This document shows, in pieces, positions 39,409 to 49,634 of a stretch of DNA of 64,000 bases (positions are counted from its first letter, which is position 1; every line of letters begins with the position of its first letter). Under the pieces are notes generated by a model. That model made no database searches. It saw nothing but the letters and a program-made list of their open reading frames with translations, and was not told the DNA's origin. The stretch spans positions 248,001 through 312,000 of the forward strand of contig NZ_NPFW01000013.1 of assembly GCF_002259405.1 (NCBI RefSeq). The letters are read 5' to 3'. The translations under genes were made by a program, and so were the position numbers. Origin of the DNA: Rhodococcus sp. 14-2483-1-2 (GTDB taxonomy: Bacteria > Actinomycetota > Actinomycetes > Mycobacteriales > Mycobacteriaceae).

Positions 39409-39429
39409 ACTGCTCGATTCGCCGGGCTA

Positions 39430-39924
39430 CTACTTCTTGTAGCCGGGAACTCCGGGGATGGAATCGTGCTGGTTCGGCAGCACCGTCGACGCCTGCTTGA
39501 GCGAGTCGATGGTCTTCTCGGGCTTGCGCAGCTTCTTGACCCGGCGGTAGCCGAGGAAACCGAACAGCGCCGCGGCCAACACCATGACGGCGAACACGAT
39601 GAGGAATGCGGCCCAGCGGTAGAGCCACACATCGAGCAGTTCAGCGGCGAAGAAGAAGAAGAAGAACGAGCTGAACAGCAACACCGTCAACGCGATAATG
39701 AAGAAGACGCTGCCCTGCAGACCCTTCTTGACCTCGCCGGTGACCTCGGCCTTGGCGAGGGCGACTTCGGCGCGCACGAGCGTCGAGACCTGAGTGGTGG
39801 CGTCCTTGACGAGATTTCCGATGCTGGCGCTACCAGGGGTGCGGGCATCGACATCGGTCAGAGGTATCGACGAAATCGTGTTCGGGACGCCGTTGCCGTA
39901 TCCCTTGTCATTGCTGACGCTCAA
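39430..39924 (-). CDS. Phage-holin-family-like membrane protein (Rv3669-like)
   Basis: A 164-aa protein with two hydrophobic helices (FFIIALTVLLFSSFFFFFFAA and WAAFLIVFAVMVLAAALFGFLG), preceded by an amphipathic helix (IGNLVKDATTQVSTLVRAEVAL). This is the DUF1469/Phage_holin_3_6 pattern of cellular proteins that are called holins by homology only. No phage genes are nearby. The likely start is TTG at 39924, with AAGGGG 7 nt upstream. Position matches Rv3669 beside ephE. Confidence 0.85.
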   Translation of the reverse strand: MSVSNDKGYGNGVPNTISSIPLTDVDARTPGSASIGNLVKDATTQVSTLVRAEVALAKAEVTGEVKKGLQGSVFFIIALTVLLFSSFFFFFFAAELLDVWLYRWAAFLIVFAVMVLAAALFGFLGYRRVKKLRKPEKTIDSLKQASTVLPNQHDSIPGVPGYKK

Positions 39925-39983
39925 CTCTCGACCCCTTGTAATTGCTCTGCTCGGTGTTGTGCGGAAGATCGTATCGACAGTAG

Positions 39984-40056
39984 TACCTCGGTAGCAGGTT
40001 AACTGTTCCGCGGAGGGCGGGCGACGCTCGCCCTTGTTTGGACGCGTACCTCGGTA
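39984..40056. promoter_or_regulatory. Two TACCTCGGTA palindromes in a divergent promoter region
   Basis: The near-palindrome TACC-TC-GGTA occurs at 39984-39993 and again at 40047-40056, 63 bp apart (six helical turns), between the holin-like gene and the MHS transporter. A dimeric regulator could bridge the two. Confidence 0.4.
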
Positions 40057-40172
40057 CCACCTGCCGCAAACTCGAGGAACTTACGCGATCGGGCAACGGA
40101 CACGCCCGGGTCGTGAAATTCTCAGGTGTTCATCAGGTAATTTGCAGGGAACTTCCCCCTTCAGGAGCATTC

Positions 40173-41543
40173 GTGAGTTCAGCACACACCGTCGCCGCCG
40201 ACGGTGCAATTCCCGCACCTCAGGTGCCGCGATCGCGCATCGTGATCGCCTCGATGGTCGGCACGTCCATCGAGTTCTTCGACTTCTACATCTATGCCAC
40301 CGCCGCAGTGCTCGTCTTCCCGCGTCTGTTCTTCCCCGCGGGCAACGACACCACCGCACTGCTGGCGTCGTTCGCTACCTTCGGCCTCGCCTTCGTCGCG
40401 CGACCCATCGGGTCGATTCTGTTCGGCCACTTCGGCGACCGCATCGGACGCAAGGCGACCCTCGTCGGGTCCCTGCTCACGATGGGTGTCGCGACGTTCG
40501 CGATCGGACTGTTGCCCACGTACGCCGCGGTGGGGCTGTGGGCTCCGGCTCTGCTGGCGATCATGCGCTTCACCCAGGGCGTCGGTCTCGGCGGCGAGTG
40601 GAGCGGTGCAGCGTTGCTGGCCACCGAAACCGCCAAGCCGGGCAAGCGAGCCTGGGCGGCGATGTACCCGCAGCTGGGCGCACCCATCGGGTTCTTCTTC
40701 GCCAACGGCATCTTCCTGCTCATCGTCATCGCGACGGGCTACGACTCGGTCAACTCGGGCACCGACCACGCGTTCCTGACGTGGGGCTGGCGAATCCCGT
40801 TCCTGCTCAGCGCCGTCATGGTCATCATCGGCCTGTACGTCCGGCTCAAGCTCGAGGAAACGCCGGTGTTCAAGCTCGCCGTCGAGCGCGGTCAGAAGGT
40901 CAAGACTCCGCTCGCTCAGGTATTCAAGACCAGTTGGCGTCAGCTGATCATCGGAACGTTCGTCATGCTCGCCACCTACACGCTGTTCTACATCATGACC
41001 ACGTGGGTGGTCAGCTACGGAACGGGCAAGGTGTCCGACGTCAAGGGTCCGAAGCTGGCGATCTCCTACACCGACTTCCTGGAGCTGCAGCTCATCGCCG
41101 TGCTGTTCTTCGCGGCGCTGATTCCGGTGGCCGGGCTGCTGGCCGACAAGTACGGCCGTCGTCCCACGCTGATCGTCATCACGTCGGCGATCGTGCTGTT
41201 CGGGCTCTCGTTCCACTGGTTCGCGAACCCCGAGACCGCGTCCGCCTCGCGGATGCTGGTGTTCATGTGCGTCGGCCTCGGCCTCATGGGCCTGACCTTC
41301 GGACCGATGAGTGCCGTTCTGCCGGAACTGTTTCCGACCAACGTGCGCTACACCGGATCGGGAATCTCGTACAACACCGCGTCGATCCTCGGTGCCGCAG
41401 TGGCGCCGTTCATCGCGACCTGGCTGGTGAGCAGCTACGGCGTCGGCTGGGTTGGCGTGTACCTCGCCATCGCTGCAACGTTGACGCTGATCGCTCTGCT
41501 GATCATGAAGGAAACACGAGACCAGTCGCTCGACAGCGTCTGA
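40173..41543 (+). CDS. MHS-family MFS transporter (metabolite:H+ symporter)
   Basis: A twelve-helix transporter of 456 aa. GTSIEFFDFYIYATAA in helix 1 is diagnostic of the metabolite:H+ symporter subfamily (proline/betaine ProP, shikimate ShiA, citrate, dicarboxylates). The MFS loop motif GHFGDRIGRKATL, FTQGVGLGGEWSGAALL, and a second loop DKYGRRPTL are all present. The GTG at 40173 has AGGAG 5 nt upstream, so the longer open frame from 40038 is not used. Substrate not predictable. Confidence 0.92.
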   Translation: MSSAHTVAADGAIPAPQVPRSRIVIASMVGTSIEFFDFYIYATAAVLVFPRLFFPAGNDTTALLASFATFGLAFVARPIGSILFGHFGDRIGRKATLVGSLLTMGVATFAIGLLPTYAAVGLWAPALLAIMRFTQGVGLGGEWSGAALLATETAKPGKRAWAAMYPQLGAPIGFFFANGIFLLIVIATGYDSVNSGTDHAFLTWGWRIPFLLSAVMVIIGLYVRLKLEETPVFKLAVERGQKVKTPLAQVFKTSWRQLIIGTFVMLATYTLFYIMTTWVVSYGTGKVSDVKGPKLAISYTDFLELQLIAVLFFAALIPVAGLLADKYGRRPTLIVITSAIVLFGLSFHWFANPETASASRMLVFMCVGLGLMGLTFGPMSAVLPELFPTNVRYTGSGISYNTASILGAAVAPFIATWLVSSYGVGWVGVYLAIAATLTLIALLIMKETRDQSLDSV

Positions 41544-41564
41544 GCGGCGGCGCCGCACGTGAGC

Positions 41565-41595
41565 GTGGAGCCTGCGGTCGTTCCGCAGGCTCCAC
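41565..41595 (+). terminator. Terminator after the MHS transporter
   Basis: Perfect 13-bp GC-rich stem (41565-41577 with 41583-41595) with a 5-nt loop, 22 nt after the stop. Confidence 0.75.
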
Positions 41596-41759
41596 TCCGA
41601 GCTTCGTAGCAGGGGTCGAGTTTCCGCTCACCTTGGTGGTCTCGAAGTCGTTGCAGTGCAGACAATTCGGGCATACTTCGAATGACTGTGCCGGTTTGAC
41701 GGTCGATTGTCAGGAAGTTGATCGCACATCCTCAGGATCGAGGGCAACAGTGATCGACT

Positions 41760-43574
41760 GTGACCGTCCTCGAACACGACATCGCCCGCCCACGCTGGGC
41801 AATGCCCACTCTGGCCGCCCTTCTCGCCGGAACAGCCGGGGCCTACGCCCTGGACCTGAATCGGGAGCACTGGGGTAACTCCTTCTACGCAGCAGCCGTT
41901 CAGGCCGGCTCGATCAGTTGGAAGGCCTTCCTGTTCGGCTCGTCCGACGCCGCGAACTCGATCACGGTGGACAAGCCGCCTGCGTCGCTGTGGGTCATGG
42001 AGCTCTCGGTACGAATCTTCGGCCTCAACTCGTGGTCGCTGTTGTTGCCGCAGGTGCTGATGGCCGTGCTGAGCGTGGGAATCATGTACGCGATCGTCGC
42101 CAGTCGATTCGGCTACGGGGCAGCGCTGATTGCAGGCGCGGTCTTGGCGACCACGCCGACCTTCGCGCTGATGTTCCGCTACGACAATCCCGACGCCTTG
42201 CTCACCCTCACCCTGTTGGGAGCCGCGTGGGCGATGCTTCGCGCGCTCGAGGACGGGCGAACTCGGTGGCTGGTGGTCACCGGAGCTGTTGTCGGCCTCG
42301 GGTTTCTGACGAAGCAACTGCAGGCGTTCCTCGTCGTACCAGCTCTCGCCGTGGCGTACGCGGCGTTCGGTCCACCGAGGTTCGGAACCCGAATGCTGCA
42401 GTTGCCGGCGGCCGGTGCCGCGGTGCTCGTGACGGCCGGGTGGTGGGTGGCGATCGTGCAGTTGGTTCCGGCTGCCGACCGGCCGTGGGTCGGCGGGTCG
42501 AAGACCGACAGCATCCTGGACCTGACATTCGGCTACAACGGTCTGGGTCGACTGACGGGCAACGAACACGGAAGCAGTGCGGCATCCCATGCCGGAGATG
42601 CGGTGCAGACGGGCATCACCCGGATGTTCGCTGCCGCGCAGGGTGGTCAGATCTCGTGGCTGATACCGGCTGCGCTCGTGCTCGTGGTGGCGGGAATCGT
42701 GTTGCGCGGCAAAGCGCCTCGACAGGACTTCCGACGCGCCTGGTATGTGATGTGGGGAATGTGGCTCATCGGGTGCTCGCTGGTGTTCAGCTTCATGTCG
42801 GGCACCTTTCACTCGTACTACACGATCGTGATCGCACCGGCGATCGCCGCCATCGTCGGAGCTGCCCTGCGCGAACTGTGGGTGCGACGCGAGAACGTCT
42901 GGTGCCGTTCGATTCTCGCGCTTGCTTCGGCTGTCACCACGGCCACGTCGTTCGTCTTTCTCGCTCGTACACCCGAGTTCGTGCCGTGGCTCCGATGGGT
43001 GGTGCTGGGAGTCGGGATCGTTGTGGCTCTCGCCCTCGTGGTCCGGATGTCTCGAGCGGTCTCGATTACGCTGGGAGCGGCGGCAATTGCGGTCGCTCTG
43101 GCCGGCCCCGTCGCTTACGTCGCCGATACCGTGGTCACCCCGCACAGTGGAGGAGGTCCGTCGGCCGGGCCCGCTGTTGCGTCCGAGACCGCAGCCTACG
43201 GAACCGGATCGCATGAGGAAATTGTCGGCCGCTCAGCGCAATTCGGCTCCGCAGCCGCACCGGACGCAGAGCTGACCGGCCTACTCGAATCCGACGCCCA
43301 GAACTACACCTGGGTGGCGGCGACCGTCGGATCCAACGCCGCCGCGGGCATACAGCTCGCGACCGACGACCCGGTGATGCCGGTGGGTGGATTCTCCGGA
43401 ACCGACCCGTCGCCCACGCTCGACCGATTCGAGGCCGACGTGGCCGCGGGAAAGATCCATTACTTCATCGAGGGAACGGGCAAGACCAGGCCGTCGGCGG
43501 TCGGTGACTGGGTAGCTGCGACCTTCACACCCAGGACCGTCGGCGACTACACGGTGTTCGATCTGAGTGCCTGA
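41760..43574 (+). CDS. Glycosyltransferase family 39-type membrane protein (YkcB/ArnT-like)
   Basis: A polyprenol-phosphate sugar-dependent transferase of 604 aa with about eleven membrane helices followed by a soluble extracytoplasmic C-terminal domain (from about residue 455). The conserved first-loop acidic region shows LDLNREHWGNSFYAAAVQAG and VDKPPASLWV. RYDNPDAL is the second conserved loop. It would move a sugar from a lipid carrier to an envelope acceptor on the outer face. The GTG at 41760 is the only sensible start; its ribosome site is weak. It is convergent with acs across a 20-bp hairpin. Confidence 0.88.
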   Translation: MTVLEHDIARPRWAMPTLAALLAGTAGAYALDLNREHWGNSFYAAAVQAGSISWKAFLFGSSDAANSITVDKPPASLWVMELSVRIFGLNSWSLLLPQVLMAVLSVGIMYAIVASRFGYGAALIAGAVLATTPTFALMFRYDNPDALLTLTLLGAAWAMLRALEDGRTRWLVVTGAVVGLGFLTKQLQAFLVVPALAVAYAAFGPPRFGTRMLQLPAAGAAVLVTAGWWVAIVQLVPAADRPWVGGSKTDSILDLTFGYNGLGRLTGNEHGSSAASHAGDAVQTGITRMFAAAQGGQISWLIPAALVLVVAGIVLRGKAPRQDFRRAWYVMWGMWLIGCSLVFSFMSGTFHSYYTIVIAPAIAAIVGAALRELWVRRENVWCRSILALASAVTTATSFVFLARTPEFVPWLRWVVLGVGIVVALALVVRMSRAVSITLGAAAIAVALAGPVAYVADTVVTPHSGGGPSAGPAVASETAAYGTGSHEEIVGRSAQFGSAAAPDAELTGLLESDAQNYTWVAATVGSNAAAGIQLATDDPVMPVGGFSGTDPSPTLDRFEADVAAGKIHYFIEGTGKTRPSAVGDWVAATFTPRTVGDYTVFDLSA

Positions 43575-43576
43575 GG

Positions 43577-43622
43577 CAGTGGTGCGGTTGAGTGCCCCCT
43601 GAGGCACTCAACCGCACCACTG
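43577..43622. terminator. Twenty-base-pair hairpin between GT39 and acs; copy 2 of a dispersed palindrome
   Basis: Arms 43577-43596 and 43603-43622 are perfectly complementary over 20 bp with a 6-nt loop. The right arm GGCACTCAACCGCACCACTG is the same 20-mer as at 24860-24879. It lies between convergent genes, so it can end both transcripts. Confidence 0.85.
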
Positions 43623-43626
43623 GCCG

Positions 43627-45570
<1,944 letters not shown>

Positions 45571-45641
45571 CTCGAATAGCTCACTTTCGTCCGGTGCATT
45601 TCGCTCATGAAACTGCACTTCCGTGCCGGTCTCGAGCCCCT

Positions 45642-45657
45642 TGTGAGGGTAGTCACA
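45642..45657. promoter_or_regulatory. Perfect CRP/GlxR binding site upstream of acs
   Basis: TGTGA-N6-TCACA with both half-sites perfect, 72 bp before the acs start codon and about 360 bp before dppA. The CRP/GlxR gene is in this window (33849-34523), and acetate metabolism is a known GlxR target in corynebacteria (recalled). Confidence 0.7.
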
Positions 45658-45800
45658 TGTGATGGCAATCGCACCGTTGCAATCGCCTGCAACCCCCTGA
45701 TCTGCGGTGATCGGTAGTTTCTGCACGGTGGGCGGTAATCGGGGTTCTCGCCGAGCCGCCTCGACGACGCGGAAGTCCGAAGTGTGAGAAATCGACTTGC

Positions 45801-45812
45801 CGAAACGTTTCG
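45801..45812. promoter_or_regulatory. Twelve-bp palindrome CGAAACGTTTCG, LacI-type operator-like
   Basis: Perfect palindrome with the GAAACGTTTC core typical of LacI-family operators. It lies between acs and dppA, about 200 bp from the dppA start. No LacI gene is in the window. The rest of the 445-nt gap (45571-46015) holds no gene I can support. Confidence 0.4.
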
Positions 45813-46015
45813 ATCATGTTTCCGGCTTACTCACGGGTCAGCAAAATCTGGGGGAGTTCACATGTTCGTTTCAGGATGTGTCTAAAGTCCATCCCATCAG
45901 ATCGTTGGAACGGCTCACATGCCGTGCCATGCGGTCGCCCACGAATCCCCGGGCGTCGCGCCCGAGGAACTGAGCACGGATGACCCCGTGTTCACATCTG
46001 GATGGAGGATTTTCC

Positions 46016-47638
46016 TTGCGTATCAAACGTGCCGCGGTCGTCACCACGGCTGTGCTGATGAGTGCGAGCCTGCTCGCCGCCTGTGGCGGCGGTGGCTCGA
46101 GCTCCGGTGGCAGCGCCGACGGGATCTACAGCATCTACATCGGCGAGCCGGAGAACCCGTTGGTTCCCGGAAACACCACCGAGAGCGAAGGCAGCCAGGT
46201 CCTCAAGGCGCTCTTCACTCCACTGGTCACGTTCAACGACGAAGACAACAGCGTCGAGTACAACGGCGTTGCCGAGTCCGTCGAGTCCGAGGACAACATC
46301 ACCTGGACCGTCAAGCTCAAGGACGGCTGGACGTTCCACGACGGCACCCCGGTCACCTCGGAGTCCTTCACCAAGGCGTGGAGCTACAATGCGTTGAGCA
46401 CCAACGCATTCGGTGCCTCGTACTTCTTCGAGAACATCGAAGGCTACGCAGACCTGCAGGGCAGCGACACCGCCGAGCCCACTGCGACCGAACTGAGCGG
46501 ATTGAGCGTCGTCGACGACACGACCTTCACCGTCAAGCTCAACGGACCGTTCGCAATCTTCCCGCTGACGCTCGGCTACACCGCGTTCGATCCGCTGCCG
46601 GAGGCGTTCTACGCCGACCCGACGGCATTCGGTGCCCGCCCGATCGGTAACGGCCCGTTCAAGGCCGACTCGGACTTCGTTCCGGGACAGGGCTTCACCG
46701 TCACCAAGTACGACGACTACGCAGGCGACAACGCCGCCAAGTCCGCGGGCGTCAACTTCAAGGTCTACACCGAGCTGAACACCGGCTACAACGATATCCA
46801 GGGCGGTGGACTCGACATCATGCTCGATCTGCCCGAGGACGCCTGGGCCACTGCGCGAGATCAGTTCGGTGATCGTTACGCCGATCGCGCCCGTCCCGAC
46901 ATCACCTCGCTCGGCTTCCCGACGTACGACCCGCGGTTCCAGGACCCGAACGTACGCAAGGCGTTCTCGATGGCCATCGATCGCCAGGCCATCGCAACGG
47001 CGATCTTCACCGACACCCGTACCCCCGCCGATTCCTTCGCCTCTCCCGTGGTCGAGGGCTACCGCGAGGATGCGTGTGGCGCCACCTGCGAGCTCAACGC
47101 CGACGAGGCCAACCGTCTGCTCGACGAGGCCGGCTTCGATCGCAGCCAGCCGGTGGACCTGTGGTTCAACGCCGGTGCCGGACACGACTCGTGGATGACG
47201 GCGGTGGGCAACCAGATTCGCGAGAACCTGGGTGTCGACTACGCACTGCGCGGCGATCTGCAGTTCGCTCAGTACCTGCCGCTGCAGGACGCCAAGGGTA
47301 TGACCGGCCCGTTCCGCTCGAGCTGGATCATGGACTACCCGTCGATCTACAACTTCCTGTCCCCGCTGTACTCGTCCGCGGCACTGCCGCCGGCCGGTAG
47401 CAACGCCACGTTCTTCAGCGACCCGGCCTTCGACGCCGCATTGGCAGAGGGCAACAACGCCGAAAACATCGAGGCCGCGACGGCGGACTACCAGAAGGCA
47501 GAGGACATCCTGTTCCAGCAGATGCCCGCTACCCCGCTGTTCTACGGCCTGAACCAGGCAGTGTGGTCCGATCGCGTCTCCGACGTGAAGATCGACAACA
47601 CCGGCGACATCGTCCTCGAGGACGTCGTAGTCAGCTAA
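46016..47638 (+). CDS. dppA: Peptide ABC transporter substrate-binding lipoprotein
   Basis: Extracytoplasmic binding protein of the oligopeptide family (SBP_bac_5), 540 aa. The start is the TTG at 46016, with GGAGG 7 nt upstream. The product then begins as a lipoprotein signal: MRIKRAA, a hydrophobic stretch, and the lipobox LLAAC with Cys 23. The family body shows WTVKLKDGWTFHDGTPVTSE and FQDPNVRKAFSMAIDRQAI. It heads the dppABCD operon, as Rv3666c in M. tuberculosis. A hairpin after the stop probably lowers expression of the membrane genes relative to the binding protein. Confidence 0.93.
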   Translation: MRIKRAAVVTTAVLMSASLLAACGGGGSSSGGSADGIYSIYIGEPENPLVPGNTTESEGSQVLKALFTPLVTFNDEDNSVEYNGVAESVESEDNITWTVKLKDGWTFHDGTPVTSESFTKAWSYNALSTNAFGASYFFENIEGYADLQGSDTAEPTATELSGLSVVDDTTFTVKLNGPFAIFPLTLGYTAFDPLPEAFYADPTAFGARPIGNGPFKADSDFVPGQGFTVTKYDDYAGDNAAKSAGVNFKVYTELNTGYNDIQGGGLDIMLDLPEDAWATARDQFGDRYADRARPDITSLGFPTYDPRFQDPNVRKAFSMAIDRQAIATAIFTDTRTPADSFASPVVEGYREDACGATCELNADEANRLLDEAGFDRSQPVDLWFNAGAGHDSWMTAVGNQIRENLGVDYALRGDLQFAQYLPLQDAKGMTGPFRSSWIMDYPSIYNFLSPLYSSAALPPAGSNATFFSDPAFDAALAEGNNAENIEAATADYQKAEDILFQQMPATPLFYGLNQAVWSDRVSDVKIDNTGDIVLEDVVVS

Positions 47639-47652
47639 CAACGGACACCGGT

Positions 47653-47684
47653 GGGTGGCAACGGATGTGACTCCGTTGCCACCC
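47653..47684 (+). terminator. Intra-operon hairpin between dppA and dppB
   Basis: Perfect 13-bp stem (47653-47665 with 47672-47684) with a 6-nt loop, 14 nt after dppA. A further ACCG/CGGT pair lies outside. It has no T-run, so partial termination or protection of the dppA message from 3' decay are both possible. Confidence 0.7.
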
Positions 47685-47778
47685 ATCGGTTCGTTTCGGC
47701 GGTGGGCTCGACGCCCACCGAAGACCTGCGTCAGCGAGACCCGATTCGCAGGATCGCCGCATCCAAGGAGAAACCACA

Positions 47779-48702
47779 GTGGGTCGCTACATATCCCGCC
47801 GATTACTGCTGACGATTCCCGTCCTGATCGGCTCCTCTTTTCTCATCTTCGCCATGGTCTACGCACTGCCCGGTGATCCCATCCGCGCCCTGGCCGGAGA
47901 TCGCCCGCTCGCCCCTGCCGTCGTCGCGCAGTTGCGCGACGACTTCAACCTCGACGACAACCTGGTCGTCCAGTACCTCAAGTACATCGGTGGATTCTTC
48001 CAAGGCAACTTCGGCACCGACTTCTCCGGCCGCCCCGTGCTCGACACCATCGAGCGGGCCCTGCCCGTCACCATCAAGCTGACGATCGTCGCCGTGGTCT
48101 TCGAGACCATCATGGGTATCGCAGCGGGTGTGCTCTCGGCCCTGAAGAAGGGGTCGTTCTTCGACAACCTCGTGCTCATTTCGACGACGTTGCTGGTGTC
48201 GGTTCCGGTCTTCGTCCTCGGTTTCATCGCGCAGTTCACGCTGGGTGTGAAACTGGGTGTCTTCCCGATCTCCGGTATCAACAACGGGTGGTCGAGCTAC
48301 CTGCTCCCGGGCCTGGTGCTCGCGTCGCTGTCGATGGCCTACGTCGCCCGATTGACTCGTACGTCCGTGGCTGAGTCGATGGCAGCTGATTACATCCGCA
48401 CCGCGAAGTCGAAGGGAATCAGCAACCGGCGCATCATCGTTCGCCATGCTCTGCGAAATTCCCTGATTCCCGTCGTCACCTTCATCGGTGCCGACGTCGG
48501 CGGTCTGCTGGGCGGTGCGATCGTAACCGAAACGGTGTTCAACCTGCCGGGTCTCGGACGCGCGATCTACGACGCACTGGCGCGTCAGGAAGGTGCCGTC
48601 GTCGTCGGCATCGTGACGCTCTTCGTGTTCTTCTACATCTTCTTCAACCTCGTGGTGGATGTTCTCTACGCGGTTCTCGATCCAAGGATTCGCTATGAAT
48701 AA
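47779..48702 (+). CDS. dppB: Dipeptide ABC transporter permease
   Basis: Membrane subunit of 307 aa with about six helices. VGRYISRRLLLTIPVLIGSS is the typical DppB start and PGDP follows. The ATPase-contact EAA loop reads ADYIRTAKSKGISNRRIIVRHALRNSL. The GTG at 47779 has GGAG about 9 nt upstream. Its 3' end overlaps dppC by 8 nt. Confidence 0.94.
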   Translation: MGRYISRRLLLTIPVLIGSSFLIFAMVYALPGDPIRALAGDRPLAPAVVAQLRDDFNLDDNLVVQYLKYIGGFFQGNFGTDFSGRPVLDTIERALPVTIKLTIVAVVFETIMGIAAGVLSALKKGSFFDNLVLISTTLLVSVPVFVLGFIAQFTLGVKLGVFPISGINNGWSSYLLPGLVLASLSMAYVARLTRTSVAESMAADYIRTAKSKGISNRRIIVRHALRNSLIPVVTFIGADVGGLLGGAIVTETVFNLPGLGRAIYDALARQEGAVVVGIVTLFVFFYIFFNLVVDVLYAVLDPRIRYE

Positions 48703-49633
48703 GGACGACACGAACGCAGCTCAGCATGCGGCGGACGAGGGTCAGCCGGGCAACGTCATCACCGGCGAGGCCGTCGATCTGGTCGGCCAGGCCAGCCTGT
48801 GGGGCAATGCGTGGAAGTTCTTGCGCAAGAGCCCCTTCTTCATCATCGGGTCGTTCCTGCTCGCCGTGCTCCTGGTGATGGCGGTGTTCCCGCAACTGTT
48901 TGCCCGCGGGATCGATCCGCGGGTGTGCTCGCTGTCGAACTCGCGCCAGACCCCGAGTGCCGAGCATTGGTTCGGCACCGACATCCAGGGGTGCGACTAC
49001 TACGCCAACGTCATCTACGGTGCACGGATCTCGCTGTCGATCGGTGTGCTGTCGGTCATCGGTGTGCTCATCATCGGTGTGCTGATCGGTGCTCTCGCAG
49101 GCTATTTCGGCGGTTTCATCGACAGCATCCTGGCTCGCTTCACCGATGTGTTCTTCGGAATTCCGCTGCTGCTCGGTGCCCTCATTCTGTTGACGGTGAC
49201 CGCACAGCGCACGATCTTCACCGTCTCGCTCGCGCTGATCGTGTTCGGCTGGATGACGGCGATGCGACTGGTCCGATCGAGTGTCATCGCGATCAAGAAC
49301 AGCGAGTACGTCCAGGCCGCTCAGGCGCTCGGTGCGTCCACGTACCGAATTCTGGTGCGGCACATTCTGCCCAATGCTCTTGCGCCGGTGATCATCTACG
49401 CCACCATCTCGGTGGGTACGTTCATCGCGGCCGAGGCGACGCTGACGTTCCTCGGAATCGGACTGCAAGCTCCCGAGATCTCGTGGGGCCTGCAGATCAA
49501 CCTCGGTCAGAACGTGTTCCTGACGGCACCGTATCTGGTGCTGTTCCCGGCCGCGTTCCTCTCCGTCACGGTGCTCGCGTTCATCATGCTCGGCGACGCG
49601 CTCCGTGACGCACTCGATCCGAAACGGAACTGA
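48695..49633 (+). CDS. dppC: Dipeptide ABC transporter permease
   Basis: Second permease, 312 aa. A soluble N-terminal tail is followed by WKFLRKSPFFIIGSFLLAVLL. HWFGTDIQGCDYYANVIYGARISL is the DppC hallmark, and the EAA loop is SEYVQAAQALGASTYRILVRHILPNALAP. The ATG at 48695 overlaps the end of dppB by 8 nt and has AAGGA 6 nt upstream; dppD begins 1 nt after its stop. Confidence 0.94.
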   Translation: MNKDDTNAAQHAADEGQPGNVITGEAVDLVGQASLWGNAWKFLRKSPFFIIGSFLLAVLLVMAVFPQLFARGIDPRVCSLSNSRQTPSAEHWFGTDIQGCDYYANVIYGARISLSIGVLSVIGVLIIGVLIGALAGYFGGFIDSILARFTDVFFGIPLLLGALILLTVTAQRTIFTVSLALIVFGWMTAMRLVRSSVIAIKNSEYVQAAQALGASTYRILVRHILPNALAPVIIYATISVGTFIAAEATLTFLGIGLQAPEISWGLQINLGQNVFLTAPYLVLFPAAFLSVTVLAFIMLGDALRDALDPKRN

Positions 49634-49634
49634 C

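Noticed and set aside
39430..39924. Prophage remnant suggested by the holin-family protein
   Set aside because: The family contains ordinary cellular membrane proteins, the gene has a fixed place beside ephE, and there is no endolysin, integrase or tail gene nearby.
40034..41878. A 614-codon plus-strand frame overlapping the MHS transporter
   Set aside because: Out-of-frame reading of the transporter; runs of Arg and His and no family similarity.
45919..46650. A 243-codon frame beginning upstream of dppA
   Set aside because: It is out of frame with the lipoprotein gene, whose signal peptide and lipobox are unmistakable from the TTG at 46016.
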